A stretch of 64,000 nucleotides of DNA from Mesorhizobium amorphae (GCF_014843845.1 NZ_JHQS01000017.1:62001-126000), one strand, 5' to 3'; positions 42,228-51,368 are shown, counted from the first letter of the stretch. A program made the numbers and translations. The notes: a model not told the origin generated them from the letters alone.

Positions 42228-43754
42228 ATGAGCAATCACCTGTTCGACGCTTTCCGCGCCCGCATGCCCGGTCCCGAGCGGCTGTTGATGGCGACGGATG
42301 ACGGGCGCTCGATCACCTATGGCGATATGCTGGCCCAGTCGGCGCAGCTGGCGCATGCGCTGGTCCAATTAGGCGTCAGACCGGACGACCGCGTCGCCGT
42401 CCAGGTCGAGAAGTGCCCGGAGGCCATTTTTCTCTACCTTGCCTGCCTGCGCGCCGGTGCCGTCTTCCTGCCGCTCAACACCGCCTACACGCTGGCGGAG
42501 CTCGGCTATTTCTTCGGCGATGCCGAACCGCGACTGGTCGTCTGCGATCCCGCGAAGGCCGCCGATATCGGACCTCTGGCGGAGGCATCGGGCGCCGCCG
42601 TGGCCACGCTTGGCAGCAAGGGCGAAGGTTCACTGACCGAGAGTGCTTCACACCAGCCAAAGGAATTCCGCGATGTTGCGCGCGAGCCCGACGATCTGGC
42701 GGCTATTCTCTACACGTCAGGCACGACCGGCCGCTCGAAGGGCGCCATGCTCAGCCACGATAACCTTGCTTCGAATGCGCGGGTGCTGGTCGAGCATTGG
42801 CGTTTCACCAGTGACGACGTGCTGATCCATGCGCTGCCGATTTTCCATACGCACGGCCTGTTCGTCGCCACCAACGTCATCCTGATGGCCGGCGCCTCGA
42901 TGCTGTTCGAGCAGAAATTCGACGCAGGCCGCATCGTCGCGCTGCTGCCCGGCGCCACGGCGCTGATGGGCGTGCCGACCTTCTACGTCAGGCTTTTGCA
43001 GCAGGCGGGCCTGAACGGCCAGGCGGCAAAGAACATCCGCCTGTTCATATCCGGGTCGGCGCCGCTTCTGGCCGAGACGCATGCGGCGTGGCGCGAGCGC
43101 ACCGGCCACGCCATTCTCGAGCGCTACGGTATGACCGAGACCAACATGAACACGTCGAACCCCTATTATGGCGAACGCCGTGCCGGCACGGTCGGCTTTC
43201 CCTTGCCGGGCGTTTCGCTGCGCATCGCCGATCCCGACAGTGGCCGCACACTTGCCCTGGGCGAGGTCGGCATGATCGAGGTCAAGGGTCCGAATGTCTT
43301 TGCCGGCTATTGGCGCATGCCGGAAAAGACCGAAGCCGAATTCCGCGATGACGGCTTCTTCATCACCGGCGATCTCGGCCTGGTCGATGCCGACTTCTAT
43401 GTCCACATCGTCGGACGCGGCAAGGACCTGATCATCTCCGGCGGCTACAACATCTATCCGAAGGAGATCGAGAGCGAGATCGACGCGCTTGCCGGGGTCA
43501 GCGAAAGTGCCGTGATCGGCATTGCCCATCCGGATTTCGGCGAGGGCGTCACGGCGGTCGTGGTTCGCAAACCGGGCTCCACCGTCGGCGCGGCCGATAT
43601 CATCGGAGCTATTGCCGGGCGGCTCGCCAAATACAAACACCCCAAGCAGGTGATCTTCGTCGACGAATTGCCGCGCAACACCATGGGCAAGGTGCAGAAG
43701 AACCTTTTGCGCGAGACCTACAAGGACCTTTTCGCGTCGAAAGCCGGCTCATGA
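42228..43754 (+). CDS. matB: Malonyl-CoA synthetase (MatB-like AMP-forming ligase)
   Basis: A 508-residue ANL-superfamily ligase that adenylates a dicarboxylic acid and transfers it to CoA. P-loop YTSGTTGRSKGAMLSHDN (about residue 163-180), ERYGMTETNMNTSNPYYGERRAGTVG and GRGKDLIISGGYNIYPKEIE, with the catalytic Lys in PRNTMGKVQKN, match MatB of Rhizobium trifolii, including the Met-Thr-Glu-Thr segment typical of malonate specificity. Malonyl-CoA decarboxylase (matA) and the carrier (matC) are not next to it. A methylmalonyl or other substrate is possible. Confidence 0.82.
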   Translation: MSNHLFDAFRARMPGPERLLMATDDGRSITYGDMLAQSAQLAHALVQLGVRPDDRVAVQVEKCPEAIFLYLACLRAGAVFLPLNTAYTLAELGYFFGDAEPRLVVCDPAKAADIGPLAEASGAAVATLGSKGEGSLTESASHQPKEFRDVAREPDDLAAILYTSGTTGRSKGAMLSHDNLASNARVLVEHWRFTSDDVLIHALPIFHTHGLFVATNVILMAGASMLFEQKFDAGRIVALLPGATALMGVPTFYVRLLQQAGLNGQAAKNIRLFISGSAPLLAETHAAWRERTGHAILERYGMTETNMNTSNPYYGERRAGTVGFPLPGVSLRIADPDSGRTLALGEVGMIEVKGPNVFAGYWRMPEKTEAEFRDDGFFITGDLGLVDADFYVHIVGRGKDLIISGGYNIYPKEIESEIDALAGVSESAVIGIAHPDFGEGVTAVVVRKPGSTVGAADIIGAIAGRLAKYKHPKQVIFVDELPRNTMGKVQKNLLRETYKDLFASKAGS

Positions 43755-43790
43755 GCTGAGCTCGCTCCGGACATCGCAGCCTGCGCGAGA

Positions 43791-44903
43791 TCAGTTCGGA
43801 TACAACAGCCCGAAAACATGCTCGGCGATGGCGAGGCTCGCGGTCAGGCCGGGGCTCTCGATGCCGAGCAGGTTGACGATCCTGCCGGCGCCATGGTCGG
43901 CCGGGCCCTGGATCAGGAAATCGGCCGCCGGCTGGCCCGGGCCGGACAGTTTCGGCCTGACACCGGCGTAGGCCGGGAGCAGGGCGTCGTCCGCAAGGCC
44001 CGGCCAGTAACGCCTGATTTCGCCGTAGAATGAATTGGCTCGGCCGGGATCGACCGTATAGTCGACATGGTCGATCCATTCGACATCGGGCCCAAAGCGC
44101 GCACTGCCGCCGAGATCGAGGGTCAGATGGACGCCAAGGCCGCCATCGACCGGAACCGGATAGATCAGCCGCGAGAAGGGCGACCGGCCCGAAAGCGCAA
44201 AATAATTGCCGCGCGCCAGCCGCTGACGAGGAATGAGGCCTTGCGGGAAACCCTCGATCCGCCCGGCCAAGGCCTGCGCGTCCAGGCCTGCGGCGTTGAC
44301 GAAGGCGCCGGCCTTCAATTCGAACGGTTCACCCCCGGCACCCAGCGTGCGAATTTGCACCCCATCGGCGCCAGTGACCGCCGCGACAATCGTAGTCAGG
44401 AAGGCGAAAGACGCGCCGGCGGCTTCGGCGTCGCGGTGCAGCGACAGCATCAGCGCGTGGCTGTCGACGATGCCGGTCGAAGGCGACAGCAACGCGCCGG
44501 CGCAGGTCAGATGAGGCTCAAGGCTTTCCGCCTCCTGGCGCGTCAGCAATTCGAGATCGGCAACGCCGCTGCGTTGCGCATTGGCCCGGATCGTCTGCAG
44601 CCTGTCGAGCTGCGCCGCTTCGACGGCAACGATCAGCTTGCCGGTGCGGGCATGGCCGATGCTGCGCTCGCGGCAATAGGCATAGAGCCTTTCGCGCCCT
44701 TCGACGCAGAGCCGCGTCTTCAGGCTTCCCGGCGCATAGTAGATGCCGGCGTGGATGACTTCGGAATTGCGCGAACTCGTTCCGGTGCCGATGTCTGCGG
44801 CCTTTTCGACCACCAGCACTTCGCGGCCGGACAAAGCGAGTGCGCGGGCGACGGCGAGGCCGACGACACCCGCCCCGGCAACAACGCAATCGACTGTGTG
44901 CAT
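43791..44903 (-). CDS. FAD-dependent oxidoreductase, L-2-hydroxyglutarate-oxidase-like
   Basis: A 370-residue DAO-family flavoenzyme with the dinucleotide motif VVAGAGVVGLAVARALAL at its start, the segment GTSSRNSEVIHAGIYYAPGSLK that marks the LhgO group, and the C-terminal NLLGIESPGLTASLAIAEHV. LhgO oxidises L-2-hydroxyglutarate to 2-oxoglutarate and feeds electrons to the membrane. The ATG at 44903 is chosen because the motif follows at once; the upstream open frame runs into a repeat element. It converges on matB with 36 bases between. Confidence 0.8.
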   Translation of the reverse strand: MHTVDCVVAGAGVVGLAVARALALSGREVLVVEKAADIGTGTSSRNSEVIHAGIYYAPGSLKTRLCVEGRERLYAYCRERSIGHARTGKLIVAVEAAQLDRLQTIRANAQRSGVADLELLTRQEAESLEPHLTCAGALLSPSTGIVDSHALMLSLHRDAEAAGASFAFLTTIVAAVTGADGVQIRTLGAGGEPFELKAGAFVNAAGLDAQALAGRIEGFPQGLIPRQRLARGNYFALSGRSPFSRLIYPVPVDGGLGVHLTLDLGGSARFGPDVEWIDHVDYTVDPGRANSFYGEIRRYWPGLADDALLPAYAGVRPKLSGPGQPAADFLIQGPADHGAGRIVNLLGIESPGLTASLAIAEHVFGLLYPN

Positions 44904-44921
44904 CGGGCCGCTTTCAGCGCT

Positions 44922-45048
44922 GGAGCAATTCCAGGAAAAGTGTGAAACGGTTTTCCCGGGAAAAGCGCGTAGCGCTTTCCCTTGGGAATTGCGTCGAAAC
45001 AAACAGATAGAGCGGTTTTGCATTTCCGTGAAACAGTGAACCGCTCTA
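44922..45048. repeat. RIME-like Rhizobiales intergenic mosaic element
   Basis: Two hairpins: GCAATTCC (44925-44932) with GGAATTGC (44985-44992), and TAGAGCGGTT (45008-45017) with AACCGCTCTA (45039-45048). The wording GGAGCAATTCCAGGAAAAGT and AGAGCGG..GTTTCCGTGAAAC is a known rhizobial intergenic repeat. It provides the TAG stop of nagA at 45046-45048. Confidence 0.85.
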
Positions 45049-46218
45049 AATGGCGCTGCTGTCCGTAAACACTTTCGCGCCGTCGATCCAGACCCCCTTG
45101 ACGTTCAGATCGTCCGACAAGGCGACGATATCGGCCGCGGTGCCGTTGGCGAAACGGCCGAGCCGATGCGACTGGCCGATCGCCTGCGCCGGATAGAGCG
45201 AGGCCATGCGTAACGCCTCCGACAACTCCAGCCCGACGACACGGTGGACGTATCGAACCGCCGAGATCATGTCGAGATCGGCACCCGCAAGCGTTCCGTC
45301 GGCCAGCCGCAGGCTGCCGTCCTTGCGGTAGATGGTGCGGCCGTTCAGCGTGAACGACGTCATGTCGGTGCCGATCGTCGCCATGGCGTCGGTGACCAGC
45401 ACGATCTTGCCCGGCCCCTGCTTGGCGCGCAGAGCGATCGCCATGGTGGCGGGATCGACATGGATGCCGTCGGCGATTATGCCGGCAAACAATGTGCCGG
45501 TGTCGATGGCCGCACCCGCCAGCCCCGGCTCACGGTTGCCGATCTGGCTCATGGCGTTGAACAAATGGGTGACCACCGTCGCGCCGGCCGCGGCGAAGGC
45601 GCTGGCCGTGGCATAGAAGGTGTCGGAGTGGCCGAGGCTGACGACGATGCCGGCCGTGGCCAGCGCGGTGACGCGCTCAGGCTCGACGGATTCAGGCGCG
45701 ATCGTCGTCAGCAGGACGGGAAGCCCTTTTCGCGCCGCGATCAGCGCCGCCTGGTCGGTGTCGGTCATCGGCCGGATCAAGGCCGGATCATGCGCGCCCT
45801 TGCGGGCAACCGACAGATGCGGGCCTTCGAGATGCAGGCCCAAAAAGCCCGGCAGCTTCTGCCGCGCGGCTTCGGCTCCTGCGGCAACTGCCGCGGCGGT
45901 GATGGCGGGCGTGTCGGTGATTAAAGTCGGTAGCAGTGCCGTCGTGCCGAAAGGCGCATGCGCCCGGCAGATGGTCTCGATCGAGGCGACATCGGGGTGG
46001 TCGTTGAGCATGACGCCGCCACCACCATTGACCTGCAAATCGACGAAGCCCGGCGCGAGCAGCCCGCCGCCAGTCTCGACATGGGCAACCCCGGACGGGA
46101 TGGCGCTGGTCGCGACGATGGCCTCGACCACACCGCCCTGCACGACGAGGGCGGCATTGTCGTACCAGTCGGTGCCGTCGAAGATGCGGGCGCCAGTCAG
46201 GGCAAAACGATCGCTCAT
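45046..46218 (-). CDS. nagA: N-acetylglucosamine-6-phosphate deacetylase
   Basis: A 390-residue amidohydrolase that removes acetate from GlcNAc-6-phosphate to give glucosamine-6-phosphate. Metal and substrate motifs are visible: LAPGFVDLQVNGGGG, FLGLHLEGPHL, LGHSDTFY, THLFNAMSQ, IADGIHVDP and LVTDAMA. It overlaps the SIS gene by four bases at its start and uses a RIME-like repeat for its stop codon. It is last in the nagK-regulator-SIS-nagA operon. Confidence 0.92.
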   Translation of the reverse strand: MSDRFALTGARIFDGTDWYDNAALVVQGGVVEAIVATSAIPSGVAHVETGGGLLAPGFVDLQVNGGGGVMLNDHPDVASIETICRAHAPFGTTALLPTLITDTPAITAAAVAAGAEAARQKLPGFLGLHLEGPHLSVARKGAHDPALIRPMTDTDQAALIAARKGLPVLLTTIAPESVEPERVTALATAGIVVSLGHSDTFYATASAFAAAGATVVTHLFNAMSQIGNREPGLAGAAIDTGTLFAGIIADGIHVDPATMAIALRAKQGPGKIVLVTDAMATIGTDMTSFTLNGRTIYRKDGSLRLADGTLAGADLDMISAVRYVHRVVGLELSEALRMASLYPAQAIGQSHRLGRFANGTAADIVALSDDLNVKGVWIDGAKVFTDSSAI

Positions 46219-47252
46219 ACGGTTTCCGTCACTTTGCGCAGATTGCGCGGCGTGTCCGGATCGAGGCCGCGATGACGGGCAAAGGCCTCGACGAACATGT
46301 AGAAGGACACGATCAGCGCCAGCGGATCGGTCAGGGGATGGCCGGTAGCGACATGCGGCAGGCGCGTGGCGCGGTTGGCAAGCGCCGAGGTGACGAACAC
46401 CGGTGCCCCCTTGCCCGCCAGGCTATCGGCGACCTCGGCCACCGAAGGCTCCGAGGCATCGCGGGCGGCGAGCGCCAGCACCGGGAAGCCCGGTCCGACC
46501 AACGCCAACGGGCCATGCATGACTTCGGCCGCACTATAGGCCTCGGCATGCATGCCGCAGGTTTCCTTGAATTTCAGCGCCGCCTCGTTGGCCATCGCCG
46601 CAGACGGGCCACGGCCGAGGATGAACAGCGACTTCTGCTTCTCGATCGTCTCGGCCAGCGCGGTCATCCAGTCGCAGGCGATGGCCTTGCGGAAATGCTC
46701 GGGCAAGCGGGCGAGTGCCGCCAGCAGCGCATCGTCGCCAGTGGAATGCGCCATCAAGGCGAGACCGGCAACGGCGGAATTGATGAAGGTCTTGGTCGCA
46801 GCGACACTGCGCTCGGGTCCGGCGAGGATATCGATCGCATAGTCCGAGGCGCGCGCCAGCGGCGAATCGGCGGTGTTGGTGATGGCGACGGTCAGCGCGC
46901 CGCCGGCCCGTGCCGCTTGCGCCATGGCGACGATGTCGGGGCTTTTGCCCGACTGCGAGATCGCCAGGCAGGCCGAGCCGGCGAGCCTCAGCTTCGCGCC
47001 ATAGATGGACGCGATCGATGGACCGACCGACGCGACCGCAAGGCCGGCGGTCAGTTCGACGGCGTATTTCATGAAGGTGGCGGCATGGTCGGACGAACCG
47101 CGCGCCACTGTGACGACGAAGCTCGGATCGCGCTCCCGAATGCCGCGCCCGGCCTCGGTCAGCACCGCCGCCGAGCCGTCGAGCAGACGGGCGGTGGCCT
47201 CCGGGATCTCCTCGATCTCGCGCCGCATATGGGTGGTTGATGTTGTGCTCAT
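46215..47252 (-). CDS. SIS-domain glucosamine-6-phosphate deaminase (NagB-II type)
   Basis: A 345-residue protein of two sugar-isomerase (SIS) domains, equivalent to the C-terminal half of GlmS without a glutaminase domain. VTVARGSSDHAATFMKYA near residue 48, ISQSGKSPDIVAMAQAA near 98 and FILGRGPSAAMANEAALKFKE near 210 are typical. In nag operons lacking nagB such proteins deaminate glucosamine-6-phosphate to fructose-6-phosphate. It overlaps both neighbours by four bases (ATGA), which shows tight coupling. Confidence 0.85.
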   Translation of the reverse strand: MSTTSTTHMRREIEEIPEATARLLDGSAAVLTEAGRGIRERDPSFVVTVARGSSDHAATFMKYAVELTAGLAVASVGPSIASIYGAKLRLAGSACLAISQSGKSPDIVAMAQAARAGGALTVAITNTADSPLARASDYAIDILAGPERSVAATKTFINSAVAGLALMAHSTGDDALLAALARLPEHFRKAIACDWMTALAETIEKQKSLFILGRGPSAAMANEAALKFKETCGMHAEAYSAAEVMHGPLALVGPGFPVLALAARDASEPSVAEVADSLAGKGAPVFVTSALANRATRLPHVATGHPLTDPLALIVSFYMFVEAFARHRGLDPDTPRNLRKVTETV

Positions 47253-48028
47253 GGCCGGCCCTCTTCGCCCGGCCCGCTCAGCCGGAGTTCGGCGACGAAA
47301 TCATAGGCGTCGCCCCTGTAGATGGAGCGGGTGAATTCGATCACCTTGCCGCTCGCCAGATAGGAAATACGTTCGATGTGCAGTCCGGCAATGCCTGGCG
47401 GCACTTCGAGCAGACGCGCGTCGCTGTCGCCGAGATTGGCGGCCGAAATGCGCTGCACCGCTCGCACCGGCCGATTGCCGGATGTTTCCAGCGCCGCATA
47501 GAGCGACGAGCCGATTGCCTCCGGGTCGGGCAGCACGCTGGCCGACAGCGAGGCGCGCTCGATTGCCAGCGGCGTGTCGTTGGCAATGCGCAGGCGCGCC
47601 ACGCGCGCCACAAGTTCGCTCGACGACAGGCCAAGCACCATCATCTCGTCGGGCGAGGGCGCATAGAGGCCGCGGTCGAGCCAGGCCGAACGCACCGCCA
47701 TGCCGCGCCGCGCCATGTCCTCGGTGAACGAGGTCAGCCGCGACAGCGACTGCTCGACGCGCTCCATGCGCGGTGCCACGAAGGTGCCGGAACCATGGCG
47801 CTGGACGAGAATGCCGCCCTTGACCAGATCCTGCACCGCCTTGCGCACGGTGACGCGCGAAATGTCGGCCTTGCTGGCGATGTCGCGCTCGGACGGCAGC
47901 GCATCGCCGGGTCCGATCAGCCCGCGATTGACCGCGTCCTCGATGCTTTTCCTGAGCTGCAGATAGAGCGGGGCGCCGCTTTGCGACGACTCCTTCAGCA
48001 TGGCGAAGATCTGGTCGGCGGCGTTCAT
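47249..48028 (-). CDS. GntR/HutC-family regulator (UTRA), amino-sugar type
   Basis: A 259-residue regulator with an N-terminal winged helix (GDALPSERDIASKADISRVT then VRKAVQDLVKGG) and a C-terminal UTRA ligand domain (ARVARLRIANDTPLAIERA onward to GKVIEFTRSIYRGDAYDFV). The family includes NagR/NagQ/DasR, which sense GlcN-6-P or GlcNAc-6-P. It overlaps its neighbours in the operon by four bases. The AATACCAAT direct repeats upstream of nagK, mirrored upstream of murQ, are the likely binding sites. Confidence 0.87.
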   Translation of the reverse strand: MNAADQIFAMLKESSQSGAPLYLQLRKSIEDAVNRGLIGPGDALPSERDIASKADISRVTVRKAVQDLVKGGILVQRHGSGTFVAPRMERVEQSLSRLTSFTEDMARRGMAVRSAWLDRGLYAPSPDEMMVLGLSSSELVARVARLRIANDTPLAIERASLSASVLPDPEAIGSSLYAALETSGNRPVRAVQRISAANLGDSDARLLEVPPGIAGLHIERISYLASGKVIEFTRSIYRGDAYDFVAELRLSGPGEEGRP

Positions 48029-48906
48029 CCGGCCGTCTCCGCGGCATTGGCGAAAATACGCACCGCCATCTGCACCGCGCCACCCAGCGCATCGTCGAGC
48101 GGCGGTTTGAGCAGGGCCTGGTAGCGAGCCGACAGGCGCGGCGCATAGAGCGGCGCCAGCCCGCCGAGCAGGCAGAGCGGCGCGCCGCCCGAGAGATCGA
48201 GCGCGCCGAGCGAGGCTTCGACATCGGCGATCGCCTTGTCGAGGATCCAGTTGGCGACATTGTCGCCCTTGGCGGCGTGATCGAAGACCTTGGGCGCGAA
48301 GCCGCCGAAATCGCCGGGCTTGGCGTTGGTGGTGAACTCGACCACGTCTTCCGGATTGTTGCGGAAGACCGCGAGCATGGCGTCCGTCAAAGGCGAGGCC
48401 GGTCGAATGCCGTCATAGGCGAGCAGCGTTTGTTCGAGCAGGTCGCGGCCGATGCGCGCGCCGCTGCCCTGGTCGCCGACCTGGAAACCCCAGCCCCCTA
48501 TGGCGCGCGACGTGCCGTTCTTGCGCGCCATATAGGCGGTGCCGGTGCCGAGGATGGCCATGGCGCCGTCGCCGGAGCCGACCGCGCCTTCCAGCGCGAT
48601 CTCGGCATCGGTCTCGACGCGGCTTTGGCTGAACGGCAGGATCGCCTCGAGTTGCTGCCTGTAGGTGCCGACATTGGCGCCGGCCAGGCCGAGAATGGCC
48701 GGCGTTTGCGGGATCAGTTCCGGATCCTGTCCGGCAGCAATGAAGGCCTGCCGGGCCGCCTCGACGATGTTGGTTCGGGCGCCGGTGAGGTCGGTGCGGA
48801 TGTTGGCGGCGCCGCTCTTGGCGCGGCCGACGACCGTGCCGCCCGCTGTCGCAAGGGCTGCCCTGCAGCTGGTGCCGCCGCCATCGATGCCAAGCACGAA
48901 ATTCAC
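48025..48906 (-). CDS. nagK: N-acetylglucosamine kinase, BadF/BadG family
   Basis: A 293-residue ATPase-fold kinase. GIDGGGTSCRAAL near the start is the phosphate-1 loop; LGLAGANVG, AILGTGTAYMARK, GGWGFQVGDQGSGARIGRD and LLGGLAPLYAPR follow the BadF/NAGK pattern. It would phosphorylate GlcNAc at C6. The start is a GTG at 48906 with GGAGGAG at good spacing; the 16 upstream codons of the open frame lie over the regulatory repeats. It opens the minus-strand operon. MurNAc or glucosamine could be additional substrates. Confidence 0.83.
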   Translation of the reverse strand: MNFVLGIDGGGTSCRAALATAGGTVVGRAKSGAANIRTDLTGARTNIVEAARQAFIAAGQDPELIPQTPAILGLAGANVGTYRQQLEAILPFSQSRVETDAEIALEGAVGSGDGAMAILGTGTAYMARKNGTSRAIGGWGFQVGDQGSGARIGRDLLEQTLLAYDGIRPASPLTDAMLAVFRNNPEDVVEFTTNAKPGDFGGFAPKVFDHAAKGDNVANWILDKAIADVEASLGALDLSGGAPLCLLGGLAPLYAPRLSARYQALLKPPLDDALGGAVQMAVRIFANAAETAG

Positions 48907-48928
48907 GCGTTTTCTCCTCCGGGCGAAT

Positions 48929-48948
48929 AATACCAATAAAATACCAAT
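48929..48948 (-). promoter_or_regulatory. Candidate amino-sugar operator, nagK side
   Basis: Two direct copies of AATACCAAT (ATTGGTATT on the coding strand) start 11 bases apart (48929 and 48940), just before the nagK ribosome site. A possible promoter is TTGAAA with TATTGG on the minus strand, so the repeats overlap the -10. The same motif occurs at the murQ promoter in the opposite orientation. Confidence 0.6.
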
Positions 48949-49062
48949 AGCCAAGAGTTAATTTTGGTTTCAAAAAGATTAAGGCATATTTTATTGAAAA
49001 ATCAGCGAATTTTGCCGACAATCCGATTTCTGAGCGACGATTTCGTTAATGCGTGTAGACAA

Positions 49063-49081
49063 GTGGTATTTTTTTGGTATT
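49063..49081 (+). promoter_or_regulatory. Candidate amino-sugar operator, murQ side
   Basis: GTGGTATT (49063-49070) and TTGGTATT (49074-49081) are direct repeats with an 11-base period, one helical turn. They lie inside a possible promoter, TAGACA (49056-49061) with TATTGT (49078-49083), 25 bases before murQ. Mirror arrangement to the nagK-side site supports a single regulator for both operons. Confidence 0.6.
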
Positions 49082-49105
49082 GTTTTACGAGTTGGAGGGA
49101 ATTGG

Positions 49106-50065
49106 ATGACCGAGAAGCGCACAGAAGCGCATCATCAGAACGCCGAGGGACTGGACATCCAGGCCCCGGACGCCATCCTTTCTTTCCTGGCCGACGCACA
49201 GATCGAGGCCGCCAGGGCCGTGCGCGGCGCCATTCCCGCCATCGCCAACGCTGCCGAGATCATCGCCGGCCGGCTGGCAGGCGGCGGCAAGCTTGCCTAT
49301 GCGGCAGCCGGCAGCTCGGGCCTGATGGCAGTGGCAGATGCCCTGGAACTTCCAGGCACATTCGGCATTGCCCGCGATCGGATCGCCATCCTGATCGCCG
49401 GCGGCGACGAAGCCTTCAAGACACTGGCCGGCGGGCCGGAGGACGACACCGACGAAGCCTCGGCGGCCGTCGCTGGTGCCGGCCTCAGTGAGGGCGACTG
49501 CCTGATTGCCATCTCGGCCAGCGGCACGACGCGCTATGCGGTCAGGGCGCTGGAGGATGCGCGCAGCCGCGGTGCCGCAACCATCGCCATCGCCAACAAC
49601 AAGGACACGCCGCTGCTCAAGCTTGCGGATGTCGCCATCCTGCTTGAGACACCGCCGGAGCTGATTGCCGGCTCGACGCGCATGGGCGCCGGCACGGCGC
49701 AGAAGATCGCGCTCAACATGCTGTCGACGCTCACCGCCATCCATCTCGGCCATGTCCATGACGGCTACATGGTCAATCTCACCGCCGACAACATCAAGCT
49801 GCGCGATCGCGCGGCACGCATCGTCGCCGCCATCAGCGGGCGCGGCAGGGACGATGCTGCGCGCCTGCTCGAAAAGAGCGGCGGCGTCGTCAAGACAGCC
49901 ATTCTGCTCGCCGCCGGCGCCGCCAACGCCGATGCGGCCGAGAAGATACTGGAAAGAACCGGCCAGAAGCTGCGGCCGGCACTTTCCGCGATCGAGGGGA
50001 GCAAGGGGCCGCAAGCCTCTGTTCTCATCAAAACCGAACCTGAAAAAGGTCAACAGGGAGACTGA
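49106..50065 (+). CDS. murQ: N-acetylmuramic acid 6-phosphate etherase
   Basis: A 319-residue SIS-domain etherase that splits MurNAc-6-phosphate into GlcNAc-6-phosphate and D-lactate. KLAYAAAGSSGLMAVADALEL, IAGGDEAFKTLAGGPEDDTDEA, ISASGTTRYAVRALEDAR, ELIAGSTRMGAGTAQKIALN and HDGYMVNLTADNIKLRDRAARI match MurQ. Where E. coli-type enzymes read EGAEDD this one has GGPEDD. The ATG at 49106 follows TTGGAGGG. First gene of the plus-strand half of the locus; the binding-protein gene starts two bases after its stop. Confidence 0.87.
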   Translation: MTEKRTEAHHQNAEGLDIQAPDAILSFLADAQIEAARAVRGAIPAIANAAEIIAGRLAGGGKLAYAAAGSSGLMAVADALELPGTFGIARDRIAILIAGGDEAFKTLAGGPEDDTDEASAAVAGAGLSEGDCLIAISASGTTRYAVRALEDARSRGAATIAIANNKDTPLLKLADVAILLETPPELIAGSTRMGAGTAQKIALNMLSTLTAIHLGHVHDGYMVNLTADNIKLRDRAARIVAAISGRGRDDAARLLEKSGGVVKTAILLAAGAANADAAEKILERTGQKLRPALSAIEGSKGPQASVLIKTEPEKGQQGD

Positions 50066-50067
50066 GC

Positions 50068-51327
50068 ATGACAACGAAACTACTGACGGCCCTTCTTCTC
50101 GGCACCAGCATTCTCGGCACCGCCGGGGCGGCTTATGCCGACGACGTAACGCTCAACATCGAAAGCTGGCGCGGCGACGACCTTGCCATCTGGAAGGACA
50201 AGCTGATCCCGGCCTTCGAAGCCAAGAACCCAGGCATCAAGGTGGTGTTCGCACCGTCTGCGCCGACTGAATATGACGCCGCACTCGGCGCCAAGCTCGC
50301 CGCCGGCTCGGCGGGCGACCTGATCACCTGCCGCCCGTTCGACAAGTCGCTGGAACTCTACAAGAAGGGCAACCTCGCCGACCTCTCGGCGCTGCCTGGC
50401 ATGGAGAACTTCTCCCCGGTGGCCAAGGCCGCCTGGCAGACCGACGACGGCAAGGCGAGCTTCTGCGTGCCGATGGCCTCGGTCATCCACGGCTTCATCT
50501 ACAACAAGGACGCCTTCGACAAGCTCGGCATCAAGGTGCCGGAGACTCGCGACGAATTCTTCGCCGCGCTCGACAAGATCAAGGCTGACGGCACCTACAT
50601 TCCGATGGCGATGGGCACCAAGGATCTCTGGGAAGCAGCGACTATGGGCTACCAGAACATCGGCCCGAACTACTGGAAGGGCGAGGATGGCCGTACAGCG
50701 CTCATCAAGGGCGAGCAGAAGCTGACCGACAAGGACTGGGTGGCGCCGTATGAAGAACTTGCCAAGTGGAAGCCTTATCTTGGCGACGGCTTCGAGGCGC
50801 AGACCTACCCGGACAGCCAGAACCTGTTCACGCTCGGCCGCGCCGCCATCTACCCGGCCGGCTCGTGGGAAATCGCGCTGTTCAACACCCAGGCGCAGTT
50901 CAAGATGGGCGCCTTTCCGCCGCCGGTCGAGAAGGCCGGCGACACCTGCTACATCTCGGACCACACCGACATCGGCATCGGCCTGAATGCGGCCTCGAAG
51001 AATGCGGATGCGGCCAAGACCTTCCTGACCTGGGTCGCCTCGCCGGATTTCGCCACCATCTATGCCAATGCGCTGCCGGGCTTCTTCAGCCTGAACTCGG
51101 CGCCAGTGAAGATGGAAGATCCGCTGGCCCAGGAATTCGTCTCCTGGCGCGACAAGTGCAAGTCGACGATCCGCTCGACCTACCAGATCCTGGGCCGCGG
51201 TACGCCGAACCTCGAAAACGAGACCTGGGTTGAATCGGCCAACGTCATCAACGGCACCGACACGCCCGAAGCTGCCGCCAAGAAGCTGCAGGACGGTCTC
51301 GACAGCTGGTACAAGCCGGCAAAGTAA
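50068..51327 (+). CDS. Amino-sugar ABC transporter, periplasmic binding protein
   Basis: A 419-residue family-1 solute-binding protein with a signal peptide (about residues 1-25, ending AAYA). Mature features such as LNIESWRGDDLAIWKDKLIPAFEAKNPGIKV fit sugar binders. CAGGGAGACTGAGC precedes the ATG. Its operon with murQ and facing nag genes suggests MurNAc, GlcNAc, chitobiose or a muropeptide sugar as ligand. A strong hairpin follows the gene (51343-51368), probably raising its expression relative to the permeases. Confidence 0.83.
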   Translation: MTTKLLTALLLGTSILGTAGAAYADDVTLNIESWRGDDLAIWKDKLIPAFEAKNPGIKVVFAPSAPTEYDAALGAKLAAGSAGDLITCRPFDKSLELYKKGNLADLSALPGMENFSPVAKAAWQTDDGKASFCVPMASVIHGFIYNKDAFDKLGIKVPETRDEFFAALDKIKADGTYIPMAMGTKDLWEAATMGYQNIGPNYWKGEDGRTALIKGEQKLTDKDWVAPYEELAKWKPYLGDGFEAQTYPDSQNLFTLGRAAIYPAGSWEIALFNTQAQFKMGAFPPPVEKAGDTCYISDHTDIGIGLNAASKNADAAKTFLTWVASPDFATIYANALPGFFSLNSAPVKMEDPLAQEFVSWRDKCKSTIRSTYQILGRGTPNLENETWVESANVINGTDTPEAAAKKLQDGLDSWYKPAK

Positions 51328-51342
51328 GAGCTCAGGCAACGG

Positions 51343-51368
51343 GCCGGCCGGGCACATGCCCGGCCGGC
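51343..51368 (+). terminator. Strong hairpin after the binding-protein gene
   Basis: GCCGGCCGGGCA and TGCCCGGCCGGC form a 12-bp stem around CA, 16 bases after the stop. No T-tract, so transcript stabilisation or partial attenuation is likelier than termination; the permease gene is 180 bases further on. Confidence 0.5.
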
